Shown: positions 27,912-35,722 of the stretch, piece by piece | How the letters are laid out: each line of letters begins with the position of its first letter | How positions within the stretch are numbered: the first letter of the stretch is position 1 | From: Flammeovirga sp. EKP202 | Lineage (GTDB): Bacteria > Bacteroidota > Bacteroidia > Cytophagales > Flammeovirgaceae | Direction of reading: 5' to 3' | Assembly (NCBI RefSeq): GCF_014534745.1 | Contig: NZ_JACVVP010000028.1 | Coordinates: forward strand, 29,766 to 93,765 | DNA: 64,000 nucleotides | Notes under the pieces: model-generated | What the model was told of the DNA's origin: nothing | Databases searched by the model: none | The model's input: the letters and a program-made list of their open reading frames with translations, nothing else | Position numbers and translations under genes: made by a program

Positions 27912-28850
27912 ATGAGAATACAAGGAATAGATAATATCGTTATAATTGGAAGCCCTTCTATGAAGGAATTTGCTATTTCCTTACCTATAGTCAGTACTTT
28001 ACTATCACATAATTCTCAACTACGCATTACTTGGATAGGAACTAAAGAGCAAAAAATATTAGAAGAATACATCAATGATATCCATCAATTTCTTGCTTAT
28101 GAGGAAGTAGATGATGATACTTTAGTACAAAATCAAGCAGCTCTCTTCCTATCAGAAAATAAAGAACTCTCTAAGAAATGTAGGGATCTTAAAATTGAAA
28201 TGAGAATTGGTACTAAAAGCGGATGGAGAAGTAACCGCCGCTTCACAAATTCTATTGACACTGAACAATTTAGTACACTAGAAGAGTGCTATCATGCTTT
28301 ACTTACTCCATTGGGCATTAATGAAAAAATAACTATTGATCCTCCATTAACGGCTCCGGTAAGTACATTTAGAGGAATTATTAAAAAGGATCTCAAAAAT
28401 ATCGTTTTCTATCCCTATCGATTAGCTACTCATAGAGTGTGGCCTTCTATTCGTTATTTCGAATTAATAGAAGAACTTCCAAAGTATGAAAATAACTATA
28501 TCATTGCAGGTAATGAGATGGAAGGGAAGGCGTTAGAAATGACCGCTCCAGAATTGTTCAGAGTTCCAAGTGTAAAAAACTCTACTGATTTAGAAGACCT
28601 TGAAGAGACGCTAGCACTGATTGCTAAAAGTGATGTGTTGGTCACCTATAATAATGATATCGCCCACCTTGCTCATGCTATGGGATCAAAAGTCATTTGT
28701 ATTTCTTCTTCAGCAGAATCTTTCTATATCAATAAAGAAATGAGCCCTATTATTACTCCTGATGCCTCATGCATAAAATGTGTAGAGGATAAACCTTGCG
28801 AATGTTTAAGGAAATTGGGAATAGATGAAGTCGTTAGAGCGTTAAAATAA
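27912..28850 (+). CDS. Glycosyltransferase family 9 (heptosyltransferase-like) protein
   Basis: Resembles ADP-heptose:LPS heptosyltransferases (GT9, GT-B fold). In the N-terminal half, NIVIIGSPSMKEFAISLPIVSTL follows the usual first strand and helix with an altered G-D-x-x-x-x-x-P motif. The C-terminal half contains KNIVFYPYRLATHRVWP, a nucleotide-sugar pocket stretch ending LIAKSDVLVTYNNDIAHLAHAMGSKVI, and a Cys-rich tail (CIKCVEDKPCECL) like the I-K-C-x-x-x-C motif of GT9. A GTG at 27900 could also start the frame, but the ATG at 27912 (MRIQGIDNIV) fits better. The gene stands alone and the acceptor is unknown. Confidence 0.75.
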   Translation: MRIQGIDNIVIIGSPSMKEFAISLPIVSTLLSHNSQLRITWIGTKEQKILEEYINDIHQFLAYEEVDDDTLVQNQAALFLSENKELSKKCRDLKIEMRIGTKSGWRSNRRFTNSIDTEQFSTLEECYHALLTPLGINEKITIDPPLTAPVSTFRGIIKKDLKNIVFYPYRLATHRVWPSIRYFELIEELPKYENNYIIAGNEMEGKALEMTAPELFRVPSVKNSTDLEDLEETLALIAKSDVLVTYNNDIAHLAHAMGSKVICISSSAESFYINKEMSPIITPDASCIKCVEDKPCECLRKLGIDEVVRALK

Positions 28851-28874
28851 TTGAATAAATTCATACATCTCACC

Positions 28875-28905
28875 TTTGAATAAAATAGATTTATCAATAC
28901 ATTTG
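28875..28905 (+). promoter_or_regulatory. Promoter of the first beta-barrel gene
   Basis: TTTG (28875-28878), 19 bp, TACATTTG (28898-28905): a full match to the Bacteroidota consensus. Confidence 0.7.
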
Positions 28906-28924
28906 AGCTGTGGTTACAATCATA

Positions 28925-29030
28925 CAAAAGGGTTTAAAAGCTATCAAAGACCATTTTCATTCAATGAAAGTGTATAACTAAAACCATATTACCCTTTTGA
29001 TTTTTTTATTTTTTATTAATCTATTTTTTC
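28925..29030 (+). promoter_or_regulatory. Leader with conserved stem and T-run, copy 1
   Basis: CAAAAGGGT (28925-28933) pairs with ACCCTTTTG (28991-28999), followed by a T-rich run up to the start codon. Inside the loop TTTCATT-c-AATGAAA forms a second hairpin. The same layout recurs ahead of the paralogous gene with a compensatory base change, supporting a real leader RNA, perhaps an attenuator. Confidence 0.5.
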
Positions 29031-29033
29031 AAG

Positions 29034-29600
29034 ATGAAAATTTTAAAGCTAATGCTATTCATCACAATTTTATATTGTGGTCAGACCAACCTGTTTGCAC
29101 AATCTTCAACATTCCGAGGCGGTATCAAGGGTGGAATTAACTCTACCAAAATCGGAGGCGATGCTTCAGGTTTGAAACCAAAAGTAGGATTTCAAATTGG
29201 CGGATTTATGAAATACAGTATTTCAGACTACGTAGCGATACAGCCAGAAGTCATGTTCTCTATGCAAGGTGCAAAATCAATAAAGGGAGATATCTCACTT
29301 CATTACAATTATGTCAATATTCCTCTAATTGCAAAAGTGTATCCTGACGGTAAAGGTTTTAACATTCAGGCTGGACCACAACTAGGTCTTTTAGCTTCCG
29401 CGAATGTAAAAGGTGGTGATGAAAAACAAGACGTTTCTGATCAATTAAACGGAACCGACTTTGCATTTGCGCTGGGGTTAGGCCATGATTTTAATAGGTT
29501 GACCATCGACTTAAGGTATAATATTGGAATCTCATCTACGTCAGATCAAGGTTCATATCCAAACAATGTTCTTCAATTAGGTGTAGGTATTTTCCTATAA
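29034..29600 (+). CDS. Outer-membrane beta-barrel protein, copy 1
   Basis: Porin-family style barrel of 188 residues. The signal peptide ends near LFAQSS (residue 23). The barrel begins with GGIKGGINSTKIGGDASGLKP and ends in LQLGVGIFL, typical of the outer-membrane beta-barrel domain (PF13568-like, recollection). It is a tandem paralog of the gene at 29932-30495, aligned end to end with conserved landmarks (QPEVMFSMQGA, YNYVNIPLIAKVYP, QAGPQLG, SYPNNVLQLGVG). Both copies share promoter and leader sequence, so the duplication included regulatory DNA. Function beyond membrane location is unknown. Confidence 0.85.
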   Translation: MKILKLMLFITILYCGQTNLFAQSSTFRGGIKGGINSTKIGGDASGLKPKVGFQIGGFMKYSISDYVAIQPEVMFSMQGAKSIKGDISLHYNYVNIPLIAKVYPDGKGFNIQAGPQLGLLASANVKGGDEKQDVSDQLNGTDFAFALGLGHDFNRLTIDLRYNIGISSTSDQGSYPNNVLQLGVGIFL

Positions 29601-29607
29601 CCGATAC

Positions 29608-29645
29608 AACTCTCTCAGAAGCCTATTTTGAGAGAGTTATTTTTT
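29608..29645 (+). terminator. Terminator after barrel gene 1
   Basis: AACTCTCTCA (29608-29617) pairs perfectly with TGAGAGAGTT (29629-29638), followed by a T-run. Confidence 0.9.
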
Positions 29646-29756
29646 ATATTAATCAATCTATTTATTAAGGCTTTCATTATCCTCATTATCAATCTATTTG
29701 AGTGTATATAAAATAGAGTTAGTATGTATTAGTTGAATGATTTCACTCATTGAATC

Positions 29757-29787
29757 TTTGATTTCGATAGATTTATTAATACTTTCG
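29757..29787 (+). promoter_or_regulatory. Promoter of the second beta-barrel gene
   Basis: TTTG (29757-29760), 19 bp, TACTTTCG (29780-29787): same spacing as copy 1, with one mismatch in the -7 box. The sequences between the boxes (ATAGATTTAT in both) are clearly homologous. Confidence 0.6.
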
Positions 29788-29806
29788 ATCTGTGATTATA
29801 ATCACT

Positions 29807-29920
29807 CAAAAGGATGTGACGACTAAAACATTAAGCAAACTATCATTTTCTATTCAAGAATATGATCAATACTAAAATCATATCATCCTTTTTGATTTTT
29901 TCTATTTATCAAACAAACTA
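29807..29920 (+). promoter_or_regulatory. Leader with conserved stem and T-run, copy 2
   Basis: CAAAAGGAT (29807-29815) pairs with ATCC-TTTTTG (29885-29894, one extra T). Compared with copy 1, the inner G-C pair has become A-T on both arms. A T-rich run follows before the start codon. Confidence 0.5.
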
Positions 29921-29931
29921 TTTATTAAAGT

Positions 29932-30495
29932 ATGAAAGCTTTAAAAATGTTACTCTTCGTCACGATGTTATATTGTGGCCAAGCCAATCTATTTGCTCAA
30001 TCAAACGAAGTAAAAGGCGGTGTAAAAGGTGGTCTCAACGTTTCTAATATTGGAGGAGATTCAGAAGGAACCAAATCAAAAATGGGTATCCATGTGGGTG
30101 GCTTTGTTCAATTCAGAGCATCCAATTCCCTTTGCATTCAACCGGAATTAGTATACTCAATGCAAGGTGCTAGTTTAGGGGATGGTGTAAACGTAAAGTA
30201 CAATTACATTAACGTTCCTGTCATCTTTAAATTATACCCTGAGTCTCATGGATTCAACTTTCAAGCAGGCCCACAATTAGGAATTTTAGGCGGTGCTAAA
30301 GTTTCAGACGGTAGTGATAGTATAGATGTTTCAGATCAAGTTGAAGGGATTGACTTCGCTTTAGCAGTCGGTCTAGGTTATGACTTTAATGGTATGACAC
30401 TAGATGCGAGATACAACATTGGTCTTTCTTCTACATCAGATGCAGGTTCATATCCAAACAACGTATTCCAATTAGGATTGGGAGTGTATTTCTAA
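29932..30495 (+). CDS. Outer-membrane beta-barrel protein, copy 2
   Basis: Second tandem barrel of 187 residues, with a signal peptide ending near LFAQSN and a terminal strand FQLGLGVYF ending in Phe. It aligns along its full length with the copy at 29034-29600; the differences are spread evenly, so the duplication is not recent. Its own promoter (29757-29787), leader (29807-29920) and terminator (30524-30551) make it an independent unit. The different surface loops (residues about 40-60 and 120-140) may give different ligands (inference). Confidence 0.85.
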   Translation: MKALKMLLFVTMLYCGQANLFAQSNEVKGGVKGGLNVSNIGGDSEGTKSKMGIHVGGFVQFRASNSLCIQPELVYSMQGASLGDGVNVKYNYINVPVIFKLYPESHGFNFQAGPQLGILGGAKVSDGSDSIDVSDQVEGIDFALAVGLGYDFNGMTLDARYNIGLSSTSDAGSYPNNVFQLGLGVYF

Positions 30496-30523
30496 GAAGT
30501 ACTTACCCAATACGAACTTAAAG

Positions 30524-30551
30524 AACACCCTCAAAGTTATTTGAGGGTGTT
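30524..30551. terminator. Shared terminator of convergent genes
   Basis: AACACCCTCAAA (30524-30535) and TTTGAGGGTGTT (30540-30551) form a perfect 12-bp stem with a GTTA loop, reaching the stop codon of the histidine kinase on the other strand. Confidence 0.9.
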
Positions 30552-31867
30552 TATATTTTCAGCGTAAAACATGTTTTATTACCCTCTGATTCTACCTTCA
30601 AATTTCCCTTATGCACTCTAGCTATTTGCTTACACAAAGCTAAACCTATTCCATTTCCTTTATTTTTAGTGGTGAAGAAAGGAACAAAAATATGTTTCAA
30701 TTCTTCTTCAGGAATCATTGGACCATTGTTGGTAATGTGAATAACTAGCTGTTCTGCTTGATGAAATTCTATTGTGAGCTTAGAGTTATTCACATCATGC
30801 ATCGCCTCAATCGCATTTTTAATGATATTATGAACACATTGATGAATTAATGTAGGATCAAAGGAATGGTACACTTCAGAGTTATTCACATTAATGATTT
30901 CAGTGTGAATATTGTATTTGTGAATAACTTCACTAAAGCTATTCAACTCTTCTTGAATAAAGTTATCAACATTTACCTCCCTTATTTTTGGTGTTGGTAA
31001 CTTAGAAATCGAACGGTAGATGTTGATAAAATTCATCAAGCCCTCTGCCTGATTATTGATAACTTTTAAACTCTTCACATTAGTGTTGATAACTTTCTGG
31101 TTTAGGTTTTCAAGAGATACAGGTTCGTGTTCTTCATCTGTCATCGTCATCAACATACTATCAGAAAGAGAGATAATCGGTGTCATACCATTCATAATTT
31201 CATGGGTCAAAACACGGATTAATTTACTGTAGGAAAGGTGCTCTTTTTCTTCTAATTCATTGGAGATATCTTGTAATGTCAATAAAAAAACGGTTTGATC
31301 CTCTCTTACTAACTGCCTCGCTTTCAATACTAAATTAGAATTTTCAAGCTCTAATGTATTTTGATGAAACGCTTTTTGGATAAGCTCTTTTGTAAGAAAT
31401 GTTTTTGTGAAAAGTTGCTTGGTGTGAGTAAAAACAGGAAGATTTATTTTTTCTTTGAAAGATGAATTAGCGTGTAATACATGTCCGTTTTCATCGTAAG
31501 TACAGATACCAACATCTTGATTTTCTATAATCCAATCCAAGTATTTTTCTTGTCTGATACTGTCTTTTTTAATCCTCGAAAATGAATGCTGTATCTTTTC
31601 CAATCGGTATTGATAGGTGCTATTGAACTGTTGGTAATTCTTAGAATTCAAAAAACTCAAATCTTCATTACCTATCGCCTCTACGATCAGAATACTGTGA
31701 TTTAATGCATTTTTTAAAGTAATAAGTTGATAACTCAACAAACATGCGCACATCAAACCAAAAGTTATCAACATATAGGGTTGATGTTGGTAGTGTACCA
31801 TTAAGCCTCCTAAGGTTATCAACAAGAATAAAACTATGAATACTTTAATATAGAATATCTGTTTCAT
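30551..31867 (-). CDS. NtrB-type sensor histidine kinase
   Basis: Sensor kinase of 438 residues that should control the NtrC-like regulator whose gene it overlaps by 4 nt. Two N-terminal membrane helices (about 6-24 and 32-50) without a sizable periplasmic loop suggest sensing in or near the membrane. A PAS-like domain follows (GICTYDENGHVLHANSSFKE), then the HisKA box LIRVLTHEIMNGMTPI (His near residue 222) and a HATPase with HNIIKNAIEAM and KGNGIGLALCKQIA. The T-H-E-I-x-N form is typical of kinases paired with sigma-54 activators. The coding sequence contains several DnaA-box-like words (30786-30927). Confidence 0.95.
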   Translation of the reverse strand: MKQIFYIKVFIVLFLLITLGGLMVHYQHQPYMLITFGLMCACLLSYQLITLKNALNHSILIVEAIGNEDLSFLNSKNYQQFNSTYQYRLEKIQHSFSRIKKDSIRQEKYLDWIIENQDVGICTYDENGHVLHANSSFKEKINLPVFTHTKQLFTKTFLTKELIQKAFHQNTLELENSNLVLKARQLVREDQTVFLLTLQDISNELEEKEHLSYSKLIRVLTHEIMNGMTPIISLSDSMLMTMTDEEHEPVSLENLNQKVINTNVKSLKVINNQAEGLMNFINIYRSISKLPTPKIREVNVDNFIQEELNSFSEVIHKYNIHTEIINVNNSEVYHSFDPTLIHQCVHNIIKNAIEAMHDVNNSKLTIEFHQAEQLVIHITNNGPMIPEEELKHIFVPFFTTKNKGNGIGLALCKQIARVHKGNLKVESEGNKTCFTLKI

Positions 31868-33216
31868 GACAATCCCAATTTTTTCAACTTATTATAAAGC
31901 GTTTGTCGAGTGACACCCAATTCATCTGCCGCAGCACTAATATTTTGCGGATGTTTCTTCAATGCTTTTTTGATCAATACTTCTTCTGTTTGTGCTAGGT
32001 TCAATGTTTTTACTTCTGTGTTTTCAGAAGCAGAAGTGACAATTAAGTCTGGAGTAATTTCATTTCCATCAACCAAAATTACTGCTCTTTCTATGGTATG
32101 CTGTAATTCACGAATATTACCCGGCCAATGATACCCCATCAGTTTTTCTTTTGAAGAGGTAGTAAACTCCAATGTCCCTTTATCGTATTTCTGTGCCAAT
32201 AGGTCTTTAAAGTGATTTGCCAACAAAATCACATCATCACCACGATCTCTCAAAGCAGGTACTTCTATCTGAATGGTATTTAATCTATACAATAAATCTT
32301 GACGGAACTCTTCGCCTTCCACCATTTTAAAGAGATTTTTGTTGGTGGCTGAAATTAATCGGATATCAATCGGGATTACTTTATTACCGCCTACTTTGGT
32401 GATTTGACGGTTTTGCAGTGCTGCCAATAGTTTTGCTTGAAGAGAGAAAGATAGATTTCCAATTTCATCCAAAAACAAAGAACCTTTATTGGCCAATTCA
32501 AACTTACCGATTCTGTCTTGATGAGCATCGGTAAAGGCTCCTTTGACATGACCGAACAGTTCACTTTCAAAAAGCGTTTCCGAAACGGCTCCCATATCTA
32601 CCTCTACCAATTGTTCTTGGTTTCTTTTGGAATAATGATGCAATGCTTTGGCTACTAATTCTTTTCCTGTTCCATTTTCACCCGTAATCAAAATATTAGT
32701 ATCTGTTTTCCCCACTTTTGCAATTAAGGAAAGCATGTTTTTGACTACTGCAGAATCACCAATAATCTCAGGGAACGAATTCTCTTCTTTTCTTAAGGCT
32801 TTGGCTTTGGTTTTTAACTGTTGAATTTCTCCTTTGGATTCACTCAGTTGTAATGCAGCCTGCACCGTTGCCAAGAGTTTTCGATTATCCCATGGCTTTA
32901 AGATAAAGTCTGATGCACCAATCTTCAATGTTTCCACTGCCAACTCTACATGACCATAAGCTGTCATCATCACCACCGAAATATTGGGATAAGTCTCTTT
33001 GATTCTTTTCAACCATCGTACCCCTTCTGCTCCAGTATTTAGACCTGGAGAGAAATTCATATCCAATAACACCACATGAAAATCTTCCACTGCCAATGTT
33101 TTCATGATTTGCAATGGGTCTTCTAGACTCTTTATGGTATCAAAGTAAGGTTCTAGTACGATCTCCAGTGTGGTATGTATGGAAGGGTTGTCGTCAATAA
33201 TTAAAAGGTTTCCCAT
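31864..33216 (-). CDS. NtrC-family sigma-54-dependent response regulator
   Basis: Enhancer-binding activator of 450 residues: receiver with Asp52 (VVLLDMNFSPG), AAA+ domain with Walker A GENGTGKE (179-186), GAFTDA (226-231, a variant of the sigma-54 contact loop GAFTGA), Walker B FLDEIGNL and the arginine-finger region, then a Fis-type helix-turn-helix (about 410-450, ISAAADELGVTRQTLYNKLK). Such factors bind palindromes about 80-150 bp upstream of promoters. Paired palindromes of this kind occur at 33.6, 36.7 and 39.6 kb, which I infer to be its sites. The neighbouring TolC/HlyD/ABC operon is the likely main target. A MITE-like element lies just upstream of its start. Confidence 0.96.
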   Translation of the reverse strand: MGNLLIIDDNPSIHTTLEIVLEPYFDTIKSLEDPLQIMKTLAVEDFHVVLLDMNFSPGLNTGAEGVRWLKRIKETYPNISVVMMTAYGHVELAVETLKIGASDFILKPWDNRKLLATVQAALQLSESKGEIQQLKTKAKALRKEENSFPEIIGDSAVVKNMLSLIAKVGKTDTNILITGENGTGKELVAKALHHYSKRNQEQLVEVDMGAVSETLFESELFGHVKGAFTDAHQDRIGKFELANKGSLFLDEIGNLSFSLQAKLLAALQNRQITKVGGNKVIPIDIRLISATNKNLFKMVEGEEFRQDLLYRLNTIQIEVPALRDRGDDVILLANHFKDLLAQKYDKGTLEFTTSSKEKLMGYHWPGNIRELQHTIERAVILVDGNEITPDLIVTSASENTEVKTLNLAQTEEVLIKKALKKHPQNISAAADELGVTRQTLYNKLKKLGLS

Positions 33217-33255
33217 GATGGTGGTGTTTGTTTTGCTTTATTTGAATAAGTCTTA

Positions 33256-33476
33256 CTGTAAACTAAATTATCATCAACTTTTAATCGACCTTTCTGCAAG
33301 TATTTATAGGATCTACTCTCAAGCTTCCTTCTTCTTCATAAAAGCAGTTCCCAACGAATTGGGTAGAAAGTCCACTGGCGCGAATGTTAAGCATTAGCAT
33401 CATTCGTGTCCTTCAGATCATCAGAAATCTCCTGATTTCTAAATACCATAAATATTTGAAAACTTCGTTTACAATC
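33256..33476 (-). mobile_element. MITE-like element, short copy
   Basis: A 221-bp element flanked by TA. The left end starts CTGTAAACTAAATTATC; the right end, read inward, starts GATTGTAAACGAAGTTTTC, giving imperfect terminal inverted repeats. It is homologous, in opposite orientation, to 59934-60323, which carries an extra internal block of roughly 160-170 bp. It contains one REP-like unit (33378-33440). No coding sequence is inside. Its insertion separates the NtrC-like gene from the operator region at 33.52-33.62 kb. Confidence 0.65.
33378..33440 (-). repeat. REP-like unit A
   Basis: On the minus strand: hairpin AGAAATC-agga-GATTTCT, then CACGAATG ... CATTCGCG around a TGCTAATGCTTAA loop. 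Same layout as the units at 39.3, 41.1 and 60.0 kb. Confidence 0.75.
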
Positions 33477-33522
33477 TACTTACACTAAAGTAAGTAATAG
33501 TTTTTGGGAGAATTGCTGTATG

Positions 33523-33622
33523 TGTCAAAAATTTTTACACTATAGGTTTCAAATCATCATTGCATCACAATACCAAACTAAGTGCTCGATTTCTTTACAC
33601 TTCGGTGTATGATAATTTTACA
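33523..33622. promoter_or_regulatory. Operator group of the NtrC-like regulator (region 1)
   Basis: Three 17-bp sites of the TGTnnnA-N3-TTTTACA type: TGTCAAA-AAT-TTTTACA (33523-33539), a weaker TGCTCGA-TTT-CTTTACA (33583-33599), and TGTATGA-TAA-TTTTACA (33606-33622). The last two have centres 23 bp apart, as in the other two regions. A TACAC-TTCG-GTGTA hairpin (33596-33609) overlaps them. Confidence 0.5.
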
Positions 33623-33694
33623 GTCTTGACACTTCAAAAAAATACAATGCTTTACTATTGAAACACTTATCAAAAGTTGTCCAATTTTGGATAC

Positions 33695-33802
33695 ATGAAA
33701 AGGGAGTTATGATTCAAAATAGCTCCTTATAAAGACGTTTTTAAATTTACATTTATAACAAAAGTTAGAGAGACAGGTAACTTACTTGTCTCTCTTTTTT
33801 TT
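33695..33802 (+). ncRNA. Candidate small RNA in the two-component regulon
   Basis: No coding frame of use lies here, yet the stretch ends in a strong plus-strand terminator that serves no plus-strand gene. Upstream, TTGGATAC (33687-33694) resembles the TTGGCATAC element found before the TonB-receptor and tolC genes, and operator palindromes lie 75 bp further up. The transcript would contain a hairpin GGAGTTAT/ATAGCTCC (33703-33726, one U-G pair) and the terminator stem. The 5' end is a guess; if the start is nearer 33714 the first hairpin is lost. Confidence 0.45.
33767..33802 (+). terminator. Orphan strong terminator (candidate sRNA 3' end)
   Basis: AGAGAGACA (33767-33775) pairs with TGTCTCTCT (33787-33795); the stem may extend inward through a G-U pair. 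A run of eight T follows. Confidence 0.85.
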
Positions 33803-33822
33803 AACTATTAGCTCAAATAAAA

Positions 33823-33853
33823 AAGGTGAACTCAAACTTTATGAATTCACCTT
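33823..33853 (-). terminator. Terminator of the GntR/ABC operon
   Basis: AAGGTGAA (33823-33830) pairs with TTCACCTT (33846-33853); the T-run is on the minus strand. Confidence 0.8.
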
Positions 33854-33877
33854 CTATCCATCTATAATATTGTATTT

Positions 33878-34561
33878 TTAATCATTATAATAATAATGAA
33901 TTTGTGAAGTAGCATCCTTTGAAAGGTTAGTCTCTCCAGGATTATTTTGGGTCACGAAAGCATTATTTGTCAACTTTCCTTCAATAAACTGCGTATCTCC
34001 CCAATTATTAAAATTAGAATTATCTAAATTCAACCTGAGAGTATCACAAGCTAAGTGAAAGTTAAAATTAGAATTATTTGTCCCTGAAATTTCAAGATTA
34101 GATAATCCTTTTGCAACTCTATTACGCATATAACCTTCGCTTCCATCGAGTTCTAACTTCAAAGAAGATCCCTTAAACTTATTAAATCCAATGTCAGAAG
34201 ATTTTGCTATTACATTAACCTCCTCTAGAGGTAGGTTCAACTGTAAACTTTCCATTCCTTTTGCCATCTCTTTTGGTAATTCTGACAACACCAATGTGTC
34301 TCCTTTTATTGTGTAAGGAATTTCAACCTGCTCCACCTCTTTTTCTAAATACACTTTAAACTCATATTGATCAGCAGTAGCAATTGATACATCGTAATTG
34401 GTATGCTGAAGAGAGATATAAGAATAAGCTGGTACCTTCTGCGTAAAACTATTTTCATTTTTTTCTGGCTTTCCTCTTGCTACTGAAACCAATGCTCCTG
34501 TGATGATAAAAAGCGTTACGCTACTTAAAAGAGAGATTAAATATATATTACTTTTCTTCAT
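33878..34561 (-). CDS. Membrane-anchored GIN-like (DUF2807-like) protein
   Basis: Protein of 227 residues with one N-terminal membrane helix or uncleaved signal (about 8-28) and a beta-rich outer part. Short repeats such as NNSNFNF, LDNSNFNNWG and LTNNAFVTQNN near residues 160-210 suggest a beta-helix, similar in style to DUF2807 proteins. The frame overlaps the GntR gene by 14 nt, so it is the last gene of the ABC operon. In other Firmicutes and Bacteroidota, YtrA-type operons often include such an accessory protein; its role here is unknown, perhaps sensing or shaping the envelope (inference). Confidence 0.7.
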   Translation of the reverse strand: MKKSNIYLISLLSSVTLFIITGALVSVARGKPEKNENSFTQKVPAYSYISLQHTNYDVSIATADQYEFKVYLEKEVEQVEIPYTIKGDTLVLSELPKEMAKGMESLQLNLPLEEVNVIAKSSDIGFNKFKGSSLKLELDGSEGYMRNRVAKGLSNLEISGTNNSNFNFHLACDTLRLNLDNSNFNNWGDTQFIEGKLTNNAFVTQNNPGETNLSKDATSQIHYYYND

Positions 34562-34916
34562 GGTATAAGTCTTTTAGATAGTTTTGAAGTTCATCAAATG
34601 AGATTTCCAATTTGTTGGCCTGTTCCACTGTTTCAGGCAAAACTTCATTTAGAAATTCTTCTTTTCTGTCTTTGATAATTGTTTCTTTGGCACCTTGGCT
34701 TACAAAATATCCTTTACCTCTTTGAGTATAAATGATCCCTTCTTGTTGTAAAACCGCATAGGCTTTAATGGTTGTATTAGGGTTAACACCTACAATACCT
34801 GCCAACTCACGCGTGGAAGGAATTTTTCCTTCTTCAGTGTATTCTCCTTCCATGATTTTATCTTTTACATCATCACCAATTTGGGTGAAAATGCTTTTAG
34901 TATTTTTAAATTCCAT
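34548..34916 (-). CDS. GntR-family transcriptional regulator (YtrA type)
   Basis: Short GntR repressor of 122 residues. The winged helix-turn-helix spans about 8-75 (GKIPSTRELAGIVGVNPNTTIKAYAVLQQEGIIYTQRGKGYFV), followed by only a short helical tail, the layout of the YtrA subfamily that controls ABC transporter operons. It is third in a four-gene operon with an ABC ATPase and permease. Its probable operator is the palindrome AGTGCACTA-N6-TAGTGCACT at 36563-36586 ahead of the operon's first gene, giving autoregulation. The effector is unknown; YtrA relatives respond to cell-envelope antibiotics. Confidence 0.93.
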   Translation of the reverse strand: MEFKNTKSIFTQIGDDVKDKIMEGEYTEEGKIPSTRELAGIVGVNPNTTIKAYAVLQQEGIIYTQRGKGYFVSQGAKETIIKDRKEEFLNEVLPETVEQANKLEISFDELQNYLKDLYHEEK

Positions 34917-34917
34917 C

Positions 34918-35721
34918 TTACAACTCTTTTTCTTTCAACTTCAAATACGCACTATATACAAATACAACATTTGCTACAATCATTGAGAATAAAACAAAAT
35001 TGATGGCAGCATCACCAGATGAAAAGAAGAACAGGGGATACTCATTGGAAACATAATCAGCGACTCCCATTTTATTGAAGATCAAGTATACTAATAGGCC
35101 ATGATAAATAAAGAAGACTGCTACAAAAAGAATATTCTGGATCAGTGGCCATTTAGTGAAAATTGAATTTCCAGTAAATAAAACATTCATCATACTCCAA
35201 GGAAGAAGAAATAGGATCACCATACCTACTTGCCTTGTGTAAAGTTGTGCCTCTGTTGCACCTGATAGGGCTTCTTCAATCATCTCTGTAAGAAATGTAA
35301 GTCCAGTATATCCAATTTCACTATTTAATAATTGATGTACTTCACCTTCAATCATATAAGCAAAAAGGATCAAAGTTGGAATGACAAATACACCTAAAAG
35401 TACTGTTGATAAATACTCAAATAAAAACTTTTCAAAGTGAGAAACGGGAAAAGTTAAAAAGGTGATGAGCTTCTTTTGAGATCTAAACGGAAGAAATGAT
35501 CGATTTACAACACCTGTAGCAATCACTGCATACGAGAAAAAAAACAATCCTCTTAAATCATTATTTGTAATAGGGGTTTCATTTGACGCTCTAATGAGAT
35601 AAAGCACCACAATAATAAATGAAACGACCGCACCAATGCTATAGTAAAAAAGGTATTTCTGATTGTTGAATTCTAAAGCTAGATATTGTCTAAAACGCTG
35701 TGCATTAAATAGATTATTCAT
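34918..35721 (-). CDS. ABC transporter permease
   Basis: Membrane subunit of the ABC exporter encoded by this operon. From the start at 35721 (MNNLFNAQRF) the protein has 267 residues and about six membrane helices, beginning at FYYSIGAVVSFIIVVLYLI. A start eight codons earlier would overlap the ATPase gene by 23 nt; the later one leaves a 1-nt gap and is preferred. There is no recognisable family beyond ABC-2-like permeases. It lies between the ATPase and GntR genes, with a 1-nt gap on each side, so translational coupling is likely. Confidence 0.8.
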   Translation of the reverse strand: MNNLFNAQRFRQYLALEFNNQKYLFYYSIGAVVSFIIVVLYLIRASNETPITNNDLRGLFFFSYAVIATGVVNRSFLPFRSQKKLITFLTFPVSHFEKFLFEYLSTVLLGVFVIPTLILFAYMIEGEVHQLLNSEIGYTGLTFLTEMIEEALSGATEAQLYTRQVGMVILFLLPWSMMNVLFTGNSIFTKWPLIQNILFVAVFFIYHGLLVYLIFNKMGVADYVSNEYPLFFFSSGDAAINFVLFSMIVANVVFVYSAYLKLKEKEL

Positions 35722-35722
35722 A

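Noticed and set aside
33593..33612. UUCG tetraloop hairpin as a separate structured RNA
   Set aside because: TACAC-TTCG-GTGTA overlaps two operator sites and no transcript boundary is evident there; left as part of the operator region.
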